This document shows, piece after piece, positions 46,274 through 55,470 of a DNA stretch of 64,000 bases (its first letter is position 1; every line of letters starts with the position of its first letter). The position numbers were made by a program, and so were the translations under genes. Where the stretch lies: assembly GCF_000499205.1 (NCBI RefSeq), contig NZ_AWUK01000006.1, positions 169,231 through 233,230 of the forward strand, in the 5' to 3' direction. Origin of the DNA: Paenibacillus sp. MAEPY2. GTDB lineage: Bacteria; Bacillota; Bacilli; Paenibacillales; Paenibacillaceae. The notes beneath the pieces are model-generated. The model saw only the letters and a program-made list of their open reading frames with translations. It was not told where the DNA came from and searched no databases.

Positions 46274-46331
46274 AATTGGCATGCTTCAACTCGTTTATAG
46301 GAAAACGATTACGAACCGACACGAACCGTAT

Positions 46332-47000
46332 TTAATATTGCGTATTCCCGGATTGACTTGTTTTGCCTGATGCAAAGCCTTTAAACAAGGTCGGTACTTT
46401 GGAGTAACGTGTATTTGTAATTTTCCCTTGCGATGTACTGCTGTCCGTACGCATAATAGAATCTTTAACATTGGAAATGTCCGAGTTGTCGAGCGTCATG
46501 TTCACCGCGAAGGTTGTCCCACCATTTTGACGCACCAGCTTGCCAATATCGTCTGCACGGAAATTTTTAATGTTAATCGTCCCCGCTGCATTGATTTGAA
46601 ACACTTTATCATAGGCTTTGTAAGCTGCCCCGCCCGTAATGTTGACCGTTCCAGCTGACTTCAGAGTCAGAGCGTCCTCGCCTACATCCTCCCAAACCAC
46701 ATTTGATATCGTACAGTTACCGTAACAATGAACACCGTCAGCTGCAGGCGAACCGATAATCACATTTTTGAGCGTAGCGCCTGCCTCCAAGCGAAATACC
46801 GGCTTCTGATCTTCTGCTTGAGATCCATCTCCCAGTGTGGAGGGGTTAGCTACATAGGTTTGGCCTTTGCCGTCAAACGTTTCACCCTTGGCTACAATAA
46901 TTGTTGAGTTTACAACGGTAGGTGCAGCTAAAGCGGGGATTGCACCAAATAATGAAGCGACCAGACCGGCGGACAGCAACAACGTCAACATTTTTTTCAT
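46332..47000 (-). CDS. Secreted pectate lyase (polysaccharide lyase family 3)
   Basis: 222 residues. Signal peptide ends at ALAA (about 25). The mature 197 residues match the short PL3 parallel beta-helix: [40 protein letters not shown], and [19 protein letters not shown] with the acidic calcium-binding residues. It cleaves polygalacturonate by beta-elimination, suggesting plant-associated life. GGGAGGA precedes ATG 47000. The operator and promoter are not defined, but a palindrome lies upstream at 47066. Confidence 0.92.
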   Translation of the reverse strand: MKKMLTLLLSAGLVASLFGAIPALAAPTVVNSTIIVAKGETFDGKGQTYVANPSTLGDGSQAEDQKPVFRLEAGATLKNVIIGSPAADGVHCYGNCTISNVVWEDVGEDALTLKSAGTVNITGGAAYKAYDKVFQINAAGTINIKNFRADDIGKLVRQNGGTTFAVNMTLDNSDISNVKDSIMRTDSSTSQGKITNTRYSKVPTLFKGFASGKTSQSGNTQY

Positions 47001-47065
47001 AACTTAAATCCTCCCTTATTCTGATATTTGGCGTACAAGCAAGAGCTTGTCCTTACGGAACCCCT

Positions 47066-47081
47066 CAGAGGTGCACCTCTG
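47066..47081. promoter_or_regulatory. 16-bp perfect palindrome upstream of the pectate lyase
   Basis: CAGAGGTGCACCTCTG, flanked by GAAC and GTTC that extend it into a hairpin. It lies 66 to 81 bases before the pectate lyase start, so it could be a repressor site or a leader hairpin. The rest of 47001-47365 contains no gene. Confidence 0.4.
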
Positions 47082-47365
47082 GTTCGGAACCTACCCTAAT
47101 CCTACCAAAAAAGGGATGTTACGATAATAATCATTAGCTTAGATATAGAAACGCCAGCATCATGCCTGTGATCTCGGCATTTTTTGCAGCGCACTTCAAC
47201 GTCGAATGTGCCGATCTCAACTTCGGGTATGCCTTATTTACAACTCGTAATCTATGGTTAGATGCTCCTTTATCGTTCTGAGAAAAAACGAAAGACCACT
47301 TCATCTGTTTCCAGACAATGTGATCTCTATTATTTTGAATCTAATTATATTTATTAAATTACGCT

Positions 47366-48241
47366 TTAGGCTCCAAACCGTTGACGATATCCGCACTTCC
47401 GACATAATTCCTCCACCGCTTCCCGTTTGGAGAAACCATAGAACAGATTGTTCGCTCGTTCACCATCTACTATCTCCGAGAACGATTTTTCGTGAACGTT
47501 GCCCAAGTTAATTACACCCTCACCGTCGAGGCAGCATGGAACCACAGTTCCATCGACCAACACAGCCGCCTGACTGCGAAGCGCGTGGCAGAAGCCTTTA
47601 CCGTCATCTTCCGGTGCATCCAGACTCGGCCACTGGAACTCGTGGTCCTGATTCAGGTACACATTCGGGGCAATTTTGACGCCACTCCCCGGCACAACCT
47701 TCTCCTCGATGCGAAAATCCAGATTGAACTCCCGTTCAAGAACCTCCAGCGTCTCCCGGTTTCTACTCATCTGGGCATTCGTGAAGTTATCCTGCGTCAG
47801 ATTCCAGAGTCGGAATGAAATAATGACATTGTGCTTCACGGCTTCCCTGACAAAAGACAATACATTGCCCAGATAGCCCTCACGGTCTGTGGAACCTTCG
47901 TGACCATCAAAGCTGTGCAGAGAGAAGTTCATTTGGCGCAGTGCCGGTTTACCGAGCAGCTTGTGCTGGGTCTTGGGCAGCAGCGTTCCGTTGGTCGTAA
48001 TGTTGACCTTAAATCCTTTCTCATGTGCGGAATCCAGTAACAGATCAATTTTGGGATGAAGCAAAGGCTCGCCTTTAACATGCAAATAAATATGTTTGGT
48101 ATGGGGTTTAATCTGATCCAATATATTGTTGAAGACTTCAGGGTCAATGAAATTTTTGGCACGTTTGGTCTGCGGACAGAAGCTGCATGCCAGATTACAT
48201 ATACTTGTGATCTCAATATATACTTTCTTGAACGTTTTCAA
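47366..48241 (-). CDS. Radical SAM/SPASM protein
   Basis: 291 residues from TTG 48241. The iron-sulfur cluster motif CNLACSFC follows the opening MKTFKKVYIEITSI, and a second cysteine-rich segment at the C-terminus (VPCCLDGEG, then CRKCGY) is the SPASM auxiliary-cluster domain. Family members modify peptides or act as sulfatase-like maturases; the substrate is unknown. The frame is open further upstream to TTG 48376, but a promoter (-10 at 48318-48323) lies within that extension, so the shorter start is preferred. No precursor-peptide gene is seen next to it. Confidence 0.82.
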   Translation of the reverse strand: MKTFKKVYIEITSICNLACSFCPQTKRAKNFIDPEVFNNILDQIKPHTKHIYLHVKGEPLLHPKIDLLLDSAHEKGFKVNITTNGTLLPKTQHKLLGKPALRQMNFSLHSFDGHEGSTDREGYLGNVLSFVREAVKHNVIISFRLWNLTQDNFTNAQMSRNRETLEVLEREFNLDFRIEEKVVPGSGVKIAPNVYLNQDHEFQWPSLDAPEDDGKGFCHALRSQAAVLVDGTVVPCCLDGEGVINLGNVHEKSFSEIVDGERANNLFYGFSKREAVEELCRKCGYRQRFGA

Positions 48242-48317
48242 CTCGGGGTCCCCATTCTGCTTAGGAGGGAGAACAGTCCCACCCTCATTTGTGATCCGGC
48301 TCTTATGCGCCACCACT

Positions 48318-48346
48318 ATTATATCGGGTTCGGGAGCCAAGGTAAA
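48318..48346 (-). promoter_or_regulatory. Possible promoter of the radical SAM gene
   Basis: Minus-strand TTTACC, 17-base spacer, TATAAT, 77 bases before TTG 48241. Confidence 0.45.
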
Positions 48347-48378
48347 TCCGAGAACCAGTTTATCTGGTTGTGTCAAAA

Positions 48379-49071
48379 TTATTTAGCTAATGCCAAATTA
48401 ACAGATTCCATGGCATGTATTCGTGTTGTATCAAATAATGGAACTTCTGAATCCTCTGGTTTTACTAATAATCCAATTTCGGTGCAACCTAATATTATCC
48501 CCTCAGCTCCATCATCAACTAACCTCTTGATTACCTTTTTATAATAATCCCTTGATAATTGTTGAATTTCCCCTATACATAATTCCTCATATATTACTTT
48601 ATTTATTACTTTTCTATCCACTTCATTCGGTATCAGAACCTTAATACCATTTAATTCAATTCGTGTTTTATAAAAGTCTTGTTCCATCGTATATTTAGTT
48701 CCAAGTAAACCAACCGTACTTATTTTGGACTTTTGAATTTGATTTGCTGTTGAATCGGCAATGTGTACAATGGGTAAGCTCACTTTTTCTTCAATATGTT
48801 TAATCACTTTATGCATCGTATTTGTACACAATACAATCATTTCTGCTCCTGCTTTTTCCAAAGACTGAGCAGCATCCCCTAATAATGTACCAGAGCTTTC
48901 CCAATCACCTTCAGCTTGATAGCGCTCGATTTCTTCAAAATCCACGCTATATAAAATGCACTTGGCTGAATGCAATCCTCCCAATTTAATTTTCACTTCT
49001 TCGTTAATAATTCGGTAATATTCTAACGATGATTCCCAGCTCATTCCACCAATAAGGCCAATAGTTTTCAT
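48379..49071 (-). CDS. Aspartate/glutamate racemase family protein
   Basis: 230 residues with two catalytic cysteines of the cofactor-independent racemase fold: MIVLCTNTMHKV and IILGCTEIGLLV. Start ATG 49071, five bases after GGGGGAG. The N-terminal motif MKTIGLIGGMSWESSLEYYR is the YgeA/RacX type that racemises several amino acids, not just aspartate. The gene is much more AT-rich than its surroundings, which suggests recent acquisition. It is followed by the radical SAM gene on the same strand. Confidence 0.88.
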   Translation of the reverse strand: MKTIGLIGGMSWESSLEYYRIINEEVKIKLGGLHSAKCILYSVDFEEIERYQAEGDWESSGTLLGDAAQSLEKAGAEMIVLCTNTMHKVIKHIEEKVSLPIVHIADSTANQIQKSKISTVGLLGTKYTMEQDFYKTRIELNGIKVLIPNEVDRKVINKVIYEELCIGEIQQLSRDYYKKVIKRLVDDGAEGIILGCTEIGLLVKPEDSEVPLFDTTRIHAMESVNLALAK

Positions 49072-49267
49072 AAACACTCCCCCTTTTCATTTGATATATC
49101 CCGAAAGCAACATATAGAAATTTAATAGAAATTGTACCGTATCTTTCTTATTAAATAAACCTGCCCCAGTAAGAGGAGTAGAGAGTCGATGTTTCTCTTT
49201 TCTCCTTTCTATTGTCACCTATAGATTCTTTCAATCGAAGTATAGGATGTATTGATTGTCCAGGTTA

Positions 49268-49296
49268 TTGTGGTTGAAGGATCGCAATGCTAGAAT
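49268..49296 (+). promoter_or_regulatory. Predicted promoter of the dehydrogenase/ABC/aminotransferase operon
   Basis: TTGTGG (49268-49273), 17-base spacer, TAGAAT (49291-49296), 61 bases before ATG 49358. Confidence 0.5.
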
Positions 49297-49357
49297 CTAA
49301 ACAATTTAAAAACCTAGTTAAAACGTAAGAATAATAAGTTATAAAGGGAGTGTATCC

Positions 49358-50518
49358 ATGATTACGGTTAAAGCACCCGCAGTATATGAACACGAAGCTA
49401 ACATTCTTGAGCAAAGCGGATCGCGTATAGCACAGCTTGGGCAGCATGTTCTCATCATCGCTGGTGAGTCTGCGTTGAAAGCCGTACAGCCCAACCTTCT
49501 GCCTTCACTGGAAGAGCATCAGGTCAGGTTCCATGTACAGCTATTTCGTGGGGAAGTGACGACAGGTCAGATTGATGCGTTCACCCAGCACGCTTTCAAT
49601 CTGGACGTCGATCTGATTATCGGTGTCGGAGGCGGCAGGGTACTCGATCTGTCCAAAGCCGTTGCGGAGCAGGCGAACCTTCCGATTGTGACCGTTCCAA
49701 CCATTGCAGCAACCTGTGCCGCATGGTCTGCCTTAACCGTGCTCTACGATGAACAAGGGCAGGCTGCTGGATATCGTCCCCTCCGTCGTTCTCCGAATCT
49801 GATTCTGGCTGACAGCCGCATCCTGGCAAGTGCGCCCAAACGATATTTGGCCGCAGGCATTGGCGATACGCTGGTCAAATGGCATGAGTTCGCGGTCAAC
49901 CTCAGTGGAAACAGTGCCGGTCTTACGCTGCGAAACAGTGTCAGCACAGCCAAGCTTGCACTCGATATTCTGGATGCACATGCTACCGATGTCTATGAGT
50001 CCCCGGACACTACCGGAAATACACCGCAATTCCGTGATGTTATCGACGCTATTATTGTCCTCGCAGGGCTTGTCGGCAGTATCAGTGACGGATCCCTCCA
50101 TGCGGCTATAGCTCACGGATTACACGATAGCCTCACCAGATTGCCTGAGACGCATGCTTCACTGCACGGAGAAAAGGTAGCTTTCGGGCTGTTCACCCAA
50201 TGGATTCTCGAAGGCAAAGCAGATACCGAGCTGTATGAGCTGCTTACTCTGTTACACAAGCTGAATCTGCCCATTACCCTTGCCCAGCTTGGCATACATA
50301 GTCAACCACAGGAAGCTGCTGTACGCATTGCAGCTGGATTGAAATTACGGGAAGGCAGTGCAGAACACCTCTCCTTCGGGGTGAGCACAGCACAGGTAAC
50401 CGAAGCCATTCTTCAAGCGGACCGCATCGGCCAAGCGTTTATTGCATCCGGCAGCTTCAATGAGTCTGATAAGCCCACTGAGAGAATTTCACATACCAAG
50501 GAGGTTTCTTCCCTATGA
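49358..50518 (+). CDS. Iron-containing alcohol dehydrogenase family protein (HcxA/GldA-like)
   Basis: 386 residues. NAD-binding motif GVGGGRVLDLSKAVAEQ; metal ligands are the aspartate in GIGDTLVKWHE and histidines in AAIAHGLHDSL and ASLHGEKVAFG, all intact. It is closer in appearance to E. coli HcxA (YbdH), a 2-hydroxycarboxylate dehydrogenase, than to GldA at 10557. First gene of a five-gene operon with an ABC importer and an aminotransferase; its stop overlaps the next start (ATGA). GGGAG precedes ATG 49358. Substrate unknown. Confidence 0.82.
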   Translation: MITVKAPAVYEHEANILEQSGSRIAQLGQHVLIIAGESALKAVQPNLLPSLEEHQVRFHVQLFRGEVTTGQIDAFTQHAFNLDVDLIIGVGGGRVLDLSKAVAEQANLPIVTVPTIAATCAAWSALTVLYDEQGQAAGYRPLRRSPNLILADSRILASAPKRYLAAGIGDTLVKWHEFAVNLSGNSAGLTLRNSVSTAKLALDILDAHATDVYESPDTTGNTPQFRDVIDAIIVLAGLVGSISDGSLHAAIAHGLHDSLTRLPETHASLHGEKVAFGLFTQWILEGKADTELYELLTLLHKLNLPITLAQLGIHSQPQEAAVRIAAGLKLREGSAEHLSFGVSTAQVTEAILQADRIGQAFIASGSFNESDKPTERISHTKEVSSL

Positions 50519-51567
50519 TTCGTCGAAATCGCCGTCACTCCATACCTTTAACCGCTCTTATGAGCGCATTTCTCCTACTCATTGTATCGGGCTGTTCTAC
50601 AGGAGCTGATCATCAGGCTACAGGTACGGGCACAACACCTACAGCCGCCTCTAATTCAACCAATGGCGTTTCCATTCGGGTAGGCCAGACTGGATGGGGC
50701 AATCTTGAATTAGGGCTGAAGGCAGCCGGGCTCGATGACACCCTCTACACAGTGCATTACAACGTATTTCAGGGCGGCAATCTCATCCTGGAAGCGATGG
50801 CCGCAAACCAGCTTGACTTTGGTGTGACTAGCGAGATCCCTCCTATTTTTGCCTCCCAAGCTGAGAACGGTGGGAGCTTCAAAATCATAGCCGTACAACA
50901 AGGCAGCACATTAAATCAGGAAGTTGTTGTACCCAAAGATTCAGCGATTCAATCCATCGCTGAATTGAAAGGCAAGAAAGTCGCATTTGTAAAAAATACA
51001 ACAGCCCACTATTTCCTGCTCAAAATGCTGGAGGAAGCTGGATTAACCTGGAGTGACATCAGCCCCGTCGAACTTACGACTGCTGATGGCCTCAGCGCCT
51101 TGATCAGCGGAAAAGTGGATGCTCTCGCCAGTTACGGCAACGCCATCATCTCCGCACATCAGAATGAAGCAATCACCATCGCCAGCGCCAAAGACATTCT
51201 GTCAGGCAGCTTTCTTGTTGCTGCCTCGGATCAGGCCCTTGCCGATGAAGATCAGAAAAAGGCTCTCGCCGATTATTTGGAACGAATCAATAAATTTAAT
51301 GAATGGGCTCGCACACATCAGGAAGAATGGGCTCAAATTACTGCTGACAGCACCCACCAGCCATTGGAGCAGGCACTTAAAACCTACAGGGACGGAGAAG
51401 CCCAACGGCCTTCACGCATTGTTGCCATTTCTGACAATGCACTCAAGTCCGAACAGGATGTAGCGGATACGTTCCAGCAAGTAGGCATTTTTGATCAAGC
51501 GGTAGATGTAAGCAAGTTCTGGAGTGATGTACTTAGCGATCAGTTGCCAGCTGCTGGAGGCAAATAA
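50515..51567 (+). CDS. ABC transporter substrate-binding lipoprotein (SsuA-like)
   Basis: 350 residues. Lipoprotein signal with the lipobox VSGCS at about 24-28. The mature part is the SsuA/NMT1-type two-lobe binding fold: VRVGQTGWGNLELGLKAAG-like N-lobe and the conserved VVPKDSAIQSIAELKGKKVA hinge region. The family binds sulfonates, taurine, nitrate or pyrimidines. Coupled to the upstream dehydrogenase by ATGA. The ligand is not assignable from sequence. Confidence 0.87.
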   Translation: MIRRNRRHSIPLTALMSAFLLLIVSGCSTGADHQATGTGTTPTAASNSTNGVSIRVGQTGWGNLELGLKAAGLDDTLYTVHYNVFQGGNLILEAMAANQLDFGVTSEIPPIFASQAENGGSFKIIAVQQGSTLNQEVVVPKDSAIQSIAELKGKKVAFVKNTTAHYFLLKMLEEAGLTWSDISPVELTTADGLSALISGKVDALASYGNAIISAHQNEAITIASAKDILSGSFLVAASDQALADEDQKKALADYLERINKFNEWARTHQEEWAQITADSTHQPLEQALKTYRDGEAQRPSRIVAISDNALKSEQDVADTFQQVGIFDQAVDVSKFWSDVLSDQLPAAGGK

Positions 51568-51592
51568 GAACAGGCAAGGAGGTATGCTTAAC

Positions 51593-52378
51593 GTGCGTTC
51601 CAACATATTCAACCGGACATGGTTCAACCGATTCATCCCTTTTGTCGTACCATTGCTCATTCTGGCTTTATGGCAATGGCTCACAGCGTCTGGAGTCGTT
51701 GCAGCCAATATATTGCCCCGTCCCGCTCAGGTACTGGAGGCTTTCATTCGGCTGCTTCGTAACGGTGAGCTGCTGAACAATATTAGTATCAGCGCGCGGC
51801 GTGCCCTAGGTGGATTCATCATTGGCGGTGGTCTCGGTTTCCTGCTTGGTGTGCTGAATGGCATCTCTACCCTTGCGGAAAAGGTGGCAGACTCCTCTGT
51901 CCAGATGATCCGTAATATCCCACATCTTTCGTTGATCCCCCTCGTTATCGTATGGTTCGGGATCGGTGAAGAAGCGAAACTGTTTCTCGTTTCCCTGGGC
52001 GTCTTCTTTCCCGTATATCTGAATACGTTCCACGGCATACGGTCGGTCGATCCCGATCTGATTGAAATGGGCAAGGTGTACGGCCTCAGCCGTTGGTCGC
52101 TCTACAGGGACATCATCCTGCCGGGTGCGCTGCCTTCCATTCTGGTGGGCATTCGCTATGCACTTGGCATCATGTGGCTGACACTCATCGTAGCGGAGAC
52201 GGTTGCGGCGGATGCAGGAATTGGATACATGGCGATGAACGCGCGGGAATTCATGCAGATGGATGTGATCGTCTTAAGCATTCTGCTATATGCCCTGCTG
52301 GGCAAGCTGTCCGATACCATCGCCAAATGGCTGGAACGGCGCTGGCTGCGCTGGAACCCGGCTTTATCCCGCAAGTAA
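51593..52378 (+). CDS. ABC transporter permease (SsuC-like)
   Basis: 261 residues with six predicted helices. The BPD-type ATPase-docking loop is EMGKVYGLSRWSLYRDIILP, and C-terminal helices include VIVLSILLYALLGKLSDTIA. AGGAGG lies ten bases before GTG 51593; the ATG at 51584 is only one base from it and unlikely. It belongs to the SsuC/TauC branch, matching the SsuA-like binding protein upstream. Confidence 0.88.
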   Translation: MRSNIFNRTWFNRFIPFVVPLLILALWQWLTASGVVAANILPRPAQVLEAFIRLLRNGELLNNISISARRALGGFIIGGGLGFLLGVLNGISTLAEKVADSSVQMIRNIPHLSLIPLVIVWFGIGEEAKLFLVSLGVFFPVYLNTFHGIRSVDPDLIEMGKVYGLSRWSLYRDIILPGALPSILVGIRYALGIMWLTLIVAETVAADAGIGYMAMNAREFMQMDVIVLSILLYALLGKLSDTIAKWLERRWLRWNPALSRK

Positions 52379-52402
52379 AGCCAAAGGAGCGTGAACTAAT
52401 CC

Positions 52403-53179
52403 ATGAGCACAAGTCAGATCAGTCCTTTTCTTCAAGTAAACGGGGTTCAGAAATCGTATGATCAGCGGACAATTCTATCTGACATCAACGTCAATGTAAG
52501 ACAAGGGGAATTTGTAGCCATCGTTGGACGAAGCGGTTGTGGTAAAAGTACTTTGCTGCGTCTGATCGCCGGGCTGGAAGCCCCCTCTTCCGGGAGCGTT
52601 ATGCTGGGCAACAGAAAACTTGGCAGTACGGCACCCGAGACACGGTTTCTGTTTCAGGAAGCCCGTCTGCTGCCTTGGAAATCCGTGCTCGACAATGTAC
52701 GGCTGGGCATCCCCGACAAGAACAAGGAAGATGCACGCCAGTCACTTCAGAATGTAGGACTGGGAGAGCGTGAAGGCGACTGGCCGGGCGTATTATCCGG
52801 CGGGCAAAAACAACGTGTCGCCTTGGCACGGGCACTCGCCAGTCACCCGCGCTTACTGCTGCTGGATGAACCGCTGGGTGCGCTGGATGCATTGACCCGA
52901 ATTGAGATGCAGCAATTAATCGAACGCTTGTGGGTGGAAGAAGACTTGACCGTCATTTTGGTTACCCACGATGTTAGTGAAGCGGTGGCCCTTGCGGACA
53001 GAGTCCTGTTAATCGAGGATGGTTATATAACGATGGATACCCGAATTACGCTGGAGCGGCCACGCATTCGGGACAGCGGGTTTGCTCATTTTGAAAACCT
53101 GATTCTGAATCGATTGTTGACTCCTCCACAAGAGACACCACAGCAGATTGCCCAGAAACAGATATCATTCTCGATCTAA
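52403..53179 (+). CDS. ABC transporter ATP-binding protein (SsuB-like)
   Basis: 258 residues. Walker [10 protein letters not shown], signature LSGGQKQR, Walker [13 protein letters not shown] and switch histidine [13 protein letters not shown]. The [10 protein letters not shown]-loop is typical of the SsuB/TauB family. It completes a three-component importer with the two preceding genes. Confidence 0.9.
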   Translation: MSTSQISPFLQVNGVQKSYDQRTILSDINVNVRQGEFVAIVGRSGCGKSTLLRLIAGLEAPSSGSVMLGNRKLGSTAPETRFLFQEARLLPWKSVLDNVRLGIPDKNKEDARQSLQNVGLGEREGDWPGVLSGGQKQRVALARALASHPRLLLLDEPLGALDALTRIEMQQLIERLWVEEDLTVILVTHDVSEAVALADRVLLIEDGYITMDTRITLERPRIRDSGFAHFENLILNRLLTPPQETPQQIAQKQISFSI

Positions 53180-53203
53180 TTCCACTGGAAAGAAGGCATG
53201 ATT

Positions 53204-54316
53204 ATGCGATTCCTTTCACCCGTTCCCTCTCCTCCTGTTAAAGACCTGTTGAATCAAATTCCGGCTTATACTCCTGCCAAATCCATGGAACAGATCCGGC
53301 GGGAGCTGGGACTGGAAAGTGTGGATCGACTTGCAGCGAACGAGAATCCGTTTGGTTCTTCTCCCCTGGCTGCGGAAGCGGTCAGATCGCTGGGCTCCGA
53401 TCTTCTGGCACAATACCCCGACGGTTCCAGCCAACTGTTACGTGACAAACTTGCGGGGCGACTGGGTGTCAGTACATCCCAACTGGTATTTGGTAGTGGA
53501 TCATTCGAGCTCCTGACCCTTACCGCCCAAGCCTATCTTAATCCGGGCGAGGAATCACTCATTCCGATACCCTCCTTCAACTGGTATAAGGGCGCAACGC
53601 TACTGGCAGGCGGTATCATCCATGAAGTGCCTTTGGTCAACCATTCGCTGGACCTGGAGAAATTCCGGCAGCAAATCAACGCTTCAACCCGAATCATCTG
53701 GCTGTGCAATCCGAATAATCCGACCGGAACTATATTTACCGCAGAGGAACTGCATCGTTTCCTCGAGCATGTTCCCTCTCATGTGGTGGTTGTCCTGGAC
53801 GAAGCGTATTATGAATTTGTGGAGAGCGAGGATTATCCCGATACGGTCAAACTGCTGGAGCATTACAATAATCTGATTATTTTGCGGACCTTCTCCAAAA
53901 TATATGGACTTGCCGGCCTGCGAATCGGATATGGCATCGGGAATGAAAGCATCATTGAAGGCATTAACCGGGTCAAGCTGCCCATCAGTCTGACCGCTAC
54001 CTCTCAGGCAGCCGCTTCGGCCAGTCTGGATGATCATGAATTTGTCTCTCACTGCCTGCACTACAATCGTGAGGGACGGGAAACGTTAATGCGATCCTTT
54101 GATCAGTGGAAATTGCCCTATATTCCTTCCCATACGAATTTCATCATGGTCAATCTGTTACAGGATAGCGGCCCCATTACCAAAGAATTGTTGAACAGAG
54201 GCATCTCTGTCCGCGGCGGTGCCGAATTCGGTATGTCTACCTGGCTTCGGATTACGATTGGCACCCCTGAGCAGATTGCCCGTTTGATCCGTGAGCTGGG
54301 TGTACTCATTCACTAG
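53204..54316 (+). CDS. HisC-like class I/II aminotransferase
   Basis: 370-residue fold-type I PLP enzyme. Visible features: ANENPFGSSP near the N-terminus, YPDGSSQLLRDKLA, the LCNPNNPTGT motif, VLDEAYYEFV with the pyridine aspartate, and the Schiff-base lysine in RTFSKIYGLAGLRIGYG. It has the sequence style of histidinol-phosphate aminotransferases, but no other his genes are here, and HisC-like proteins also act on aromatic or sulfur-containing oxo acids. Start ATG 53204 has AGAAGG seven bases upstream. Last gene of the five-gene operon. Confidence 0.85.
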   Translation: MRFLSPVPSPPVKDLLNQIPAYTPAKSMEQIRRELGLESVDRLAANENPFGSSPLAAEAVRSLGSDLLAQYPDGSSQLLRDKLAGRLGVSTSQLVFGSGSFELLTLTAQAYLNPGEESLIPIPSFNWYKGATLLAGGIIHEVPLVNHSLDLEKFRQQINASTRIIWLCNPNNPTGTIFTAEELHRFLEHVPSHVVVVLDEAYYEFVESEDYPDTVKLLEHYNNLIILRTFSKIYGLAGLRIGYGIGNESIIEGINRVKLPISLTATSQAAASASLDDHEFVSHCLHYNREGRETLMRSFDQWKLPYIPSHTNFIMVNLLQDSGPITKELLNRGISVRGGAEFGMSTWLRITIGTPEQIARLIRELGVLIH

Positions 54317-54436
54317 TCGGTACATGCTTCTTCTCTCATTCATTTATCTTCTCACCACGACGTGCCTGATCCTGCTCTTTACATTCCGCTTCATTGTGAT
54401 ATATGCTGAGTACACAACTGCATATCTTGCACATTG

Positions 54437-54520
54437 CACTAGGGGGGCCTTGCGGCTGAGATGAATCGAACGATTCGGACCCTTTGAACCTGATCTGGAT
54501 TATACCAGCGGAGGGAAGTG
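54437..54520 (+). promoter_or_regulatory. TPP riboswitch controlling thiZXY(MDE)
   Basis: Boxes in order: AGGGGGGCCT (54441-54450), GCGGCTGAGA (54452-54461), then CCTGATCTGG (54489-54498) and ATACCAGCGGAGGGAA. CACT and AGTG close the P1 helix. A hairpin attenuator follows at 54584. Confidence 0.94.
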
Positions 54521-54583
54521 GAGCGGCCTATCAATAAGCGGATTTTTTCATGTTAATGATGAAATTTAATATGAATTGAACGT

Positions 54584-54625
54584 ATAGACCCACTCATTTC
54601 TCTGGAAATGGGTGGGTCTTTTTCG
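54584..54625 (+). terminator. Riboswitch attenuator of the thi operon
   Basis: AGACCCACTCATTTC, loop TCTG, GAAATGGGTGGGTC followed by TTTTT, between the TPP aptamer and thiZ. Confidence 0.9.
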
Positions 54626-54702
54626 CGTTCTGCGGCAGATCAGAAGGTGTAATTAAAGATCCCGCAGTTTGAAGTTTAAATCAGAAGGGGGAACGGAACG
54701 AG

Positions 54703-55470
54703 ATGGATAACGACATAACCATTTACAAGATGAGCTTTGCTTTCCCGGAAAAAAGGGATTCCCCCGTACTCTCCAATGTGTCGAAGCGTGTAGCGAAAGG
54801 CGAATTCGTCTCCCTCATCGGTTCCAGCGGCTCCGGTAAAAGCACTCTCTTCAAGCTGCTGGCAGGCTTGCTTGAGCCAACCCACGGAACCATCGAAATT
54901 CCGTGGGTTCGAGAAGGAGAGCGACTTGGACGCGTGGCCTACATGCCGCAAAAGGACCTCCTGTTATCTTGGCGAACCGTCATGGAGAATTGTATGCTCC
55001 CCTCCGAACTTGCTTCAGGGCGGCAGGACAAGGCAAAGATTCGGGCGGACATCCTGGCTGGCCTCGACAGATTTGGCTTATCCGGCTACGCGCATGCGTA
55101 CCCGGACGAACTGTCCGGCGGCATGCGGCAGCGAGTCGCAATGCTGCGCACCCTGCTTACAGGCGGCCAGCTGATGCTGCTGGATGAACCATTCGGTGCA
55201 CTCGATGCCCTGACCAAACGGGAGATGCATCGCTGGCTGCTAGAACTCTGGGGAAGTTTGGGCAAAACCGTGTTGTTCATCACGCATGATATTGAAGAAG
55301 CCTTGCTGCTCAGTGATCGAATTATCCTGTTAACTCCAGGGGGACAAAGCCAACAGCTGCAGGATATAACGGTACCTTTGCCGCGTCCAAGACATTCAGA
55401 CATGATCTATGAACCGGCTCTCGTTCAGATGAGACGACTACTGGAGGAACAATTGCATGCGAAACGGTAA
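54703..55470 (+). CDS. thiZ: Thiamine-precursor ABC transporter ATPase
   Basis: 255 residues. Walker A GSSGSGKST, signature LSGGMRQR, Walker B LMLLDEPFGALD, switch histidine ITHDIEEALLLSD. It powers uptake of formylaminopyrimidine/HMP-type precursors with ThiX and ThiY. First gene downstream of the TPP riboswitch and attenuator. Its end overlaps the thiX start by 14 bases. Confidence 0.88.
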   Translation: MDNDITIYKMSFAFPEKRDSPVLSNVSKRVAKGEFVSLIGSSGSGKSTLFKLLAGLLEPTHGTIEIPWVREGERLGRVAYMPQKDLLLSWRTVMENCMLPSELASGRQDKAKIRADILAGLDRFGLSGYAHAYPDELSGGMRQRVAMLRTLLTGGQLMLLDEPFGALDALTKREMHRWLLELWGSLGKTVLFITHDIEEALLLSDRIILLTPGGQSQQLQDITVPLPRPRHSDMIYEPALVQMRRLLEEQLHAKR

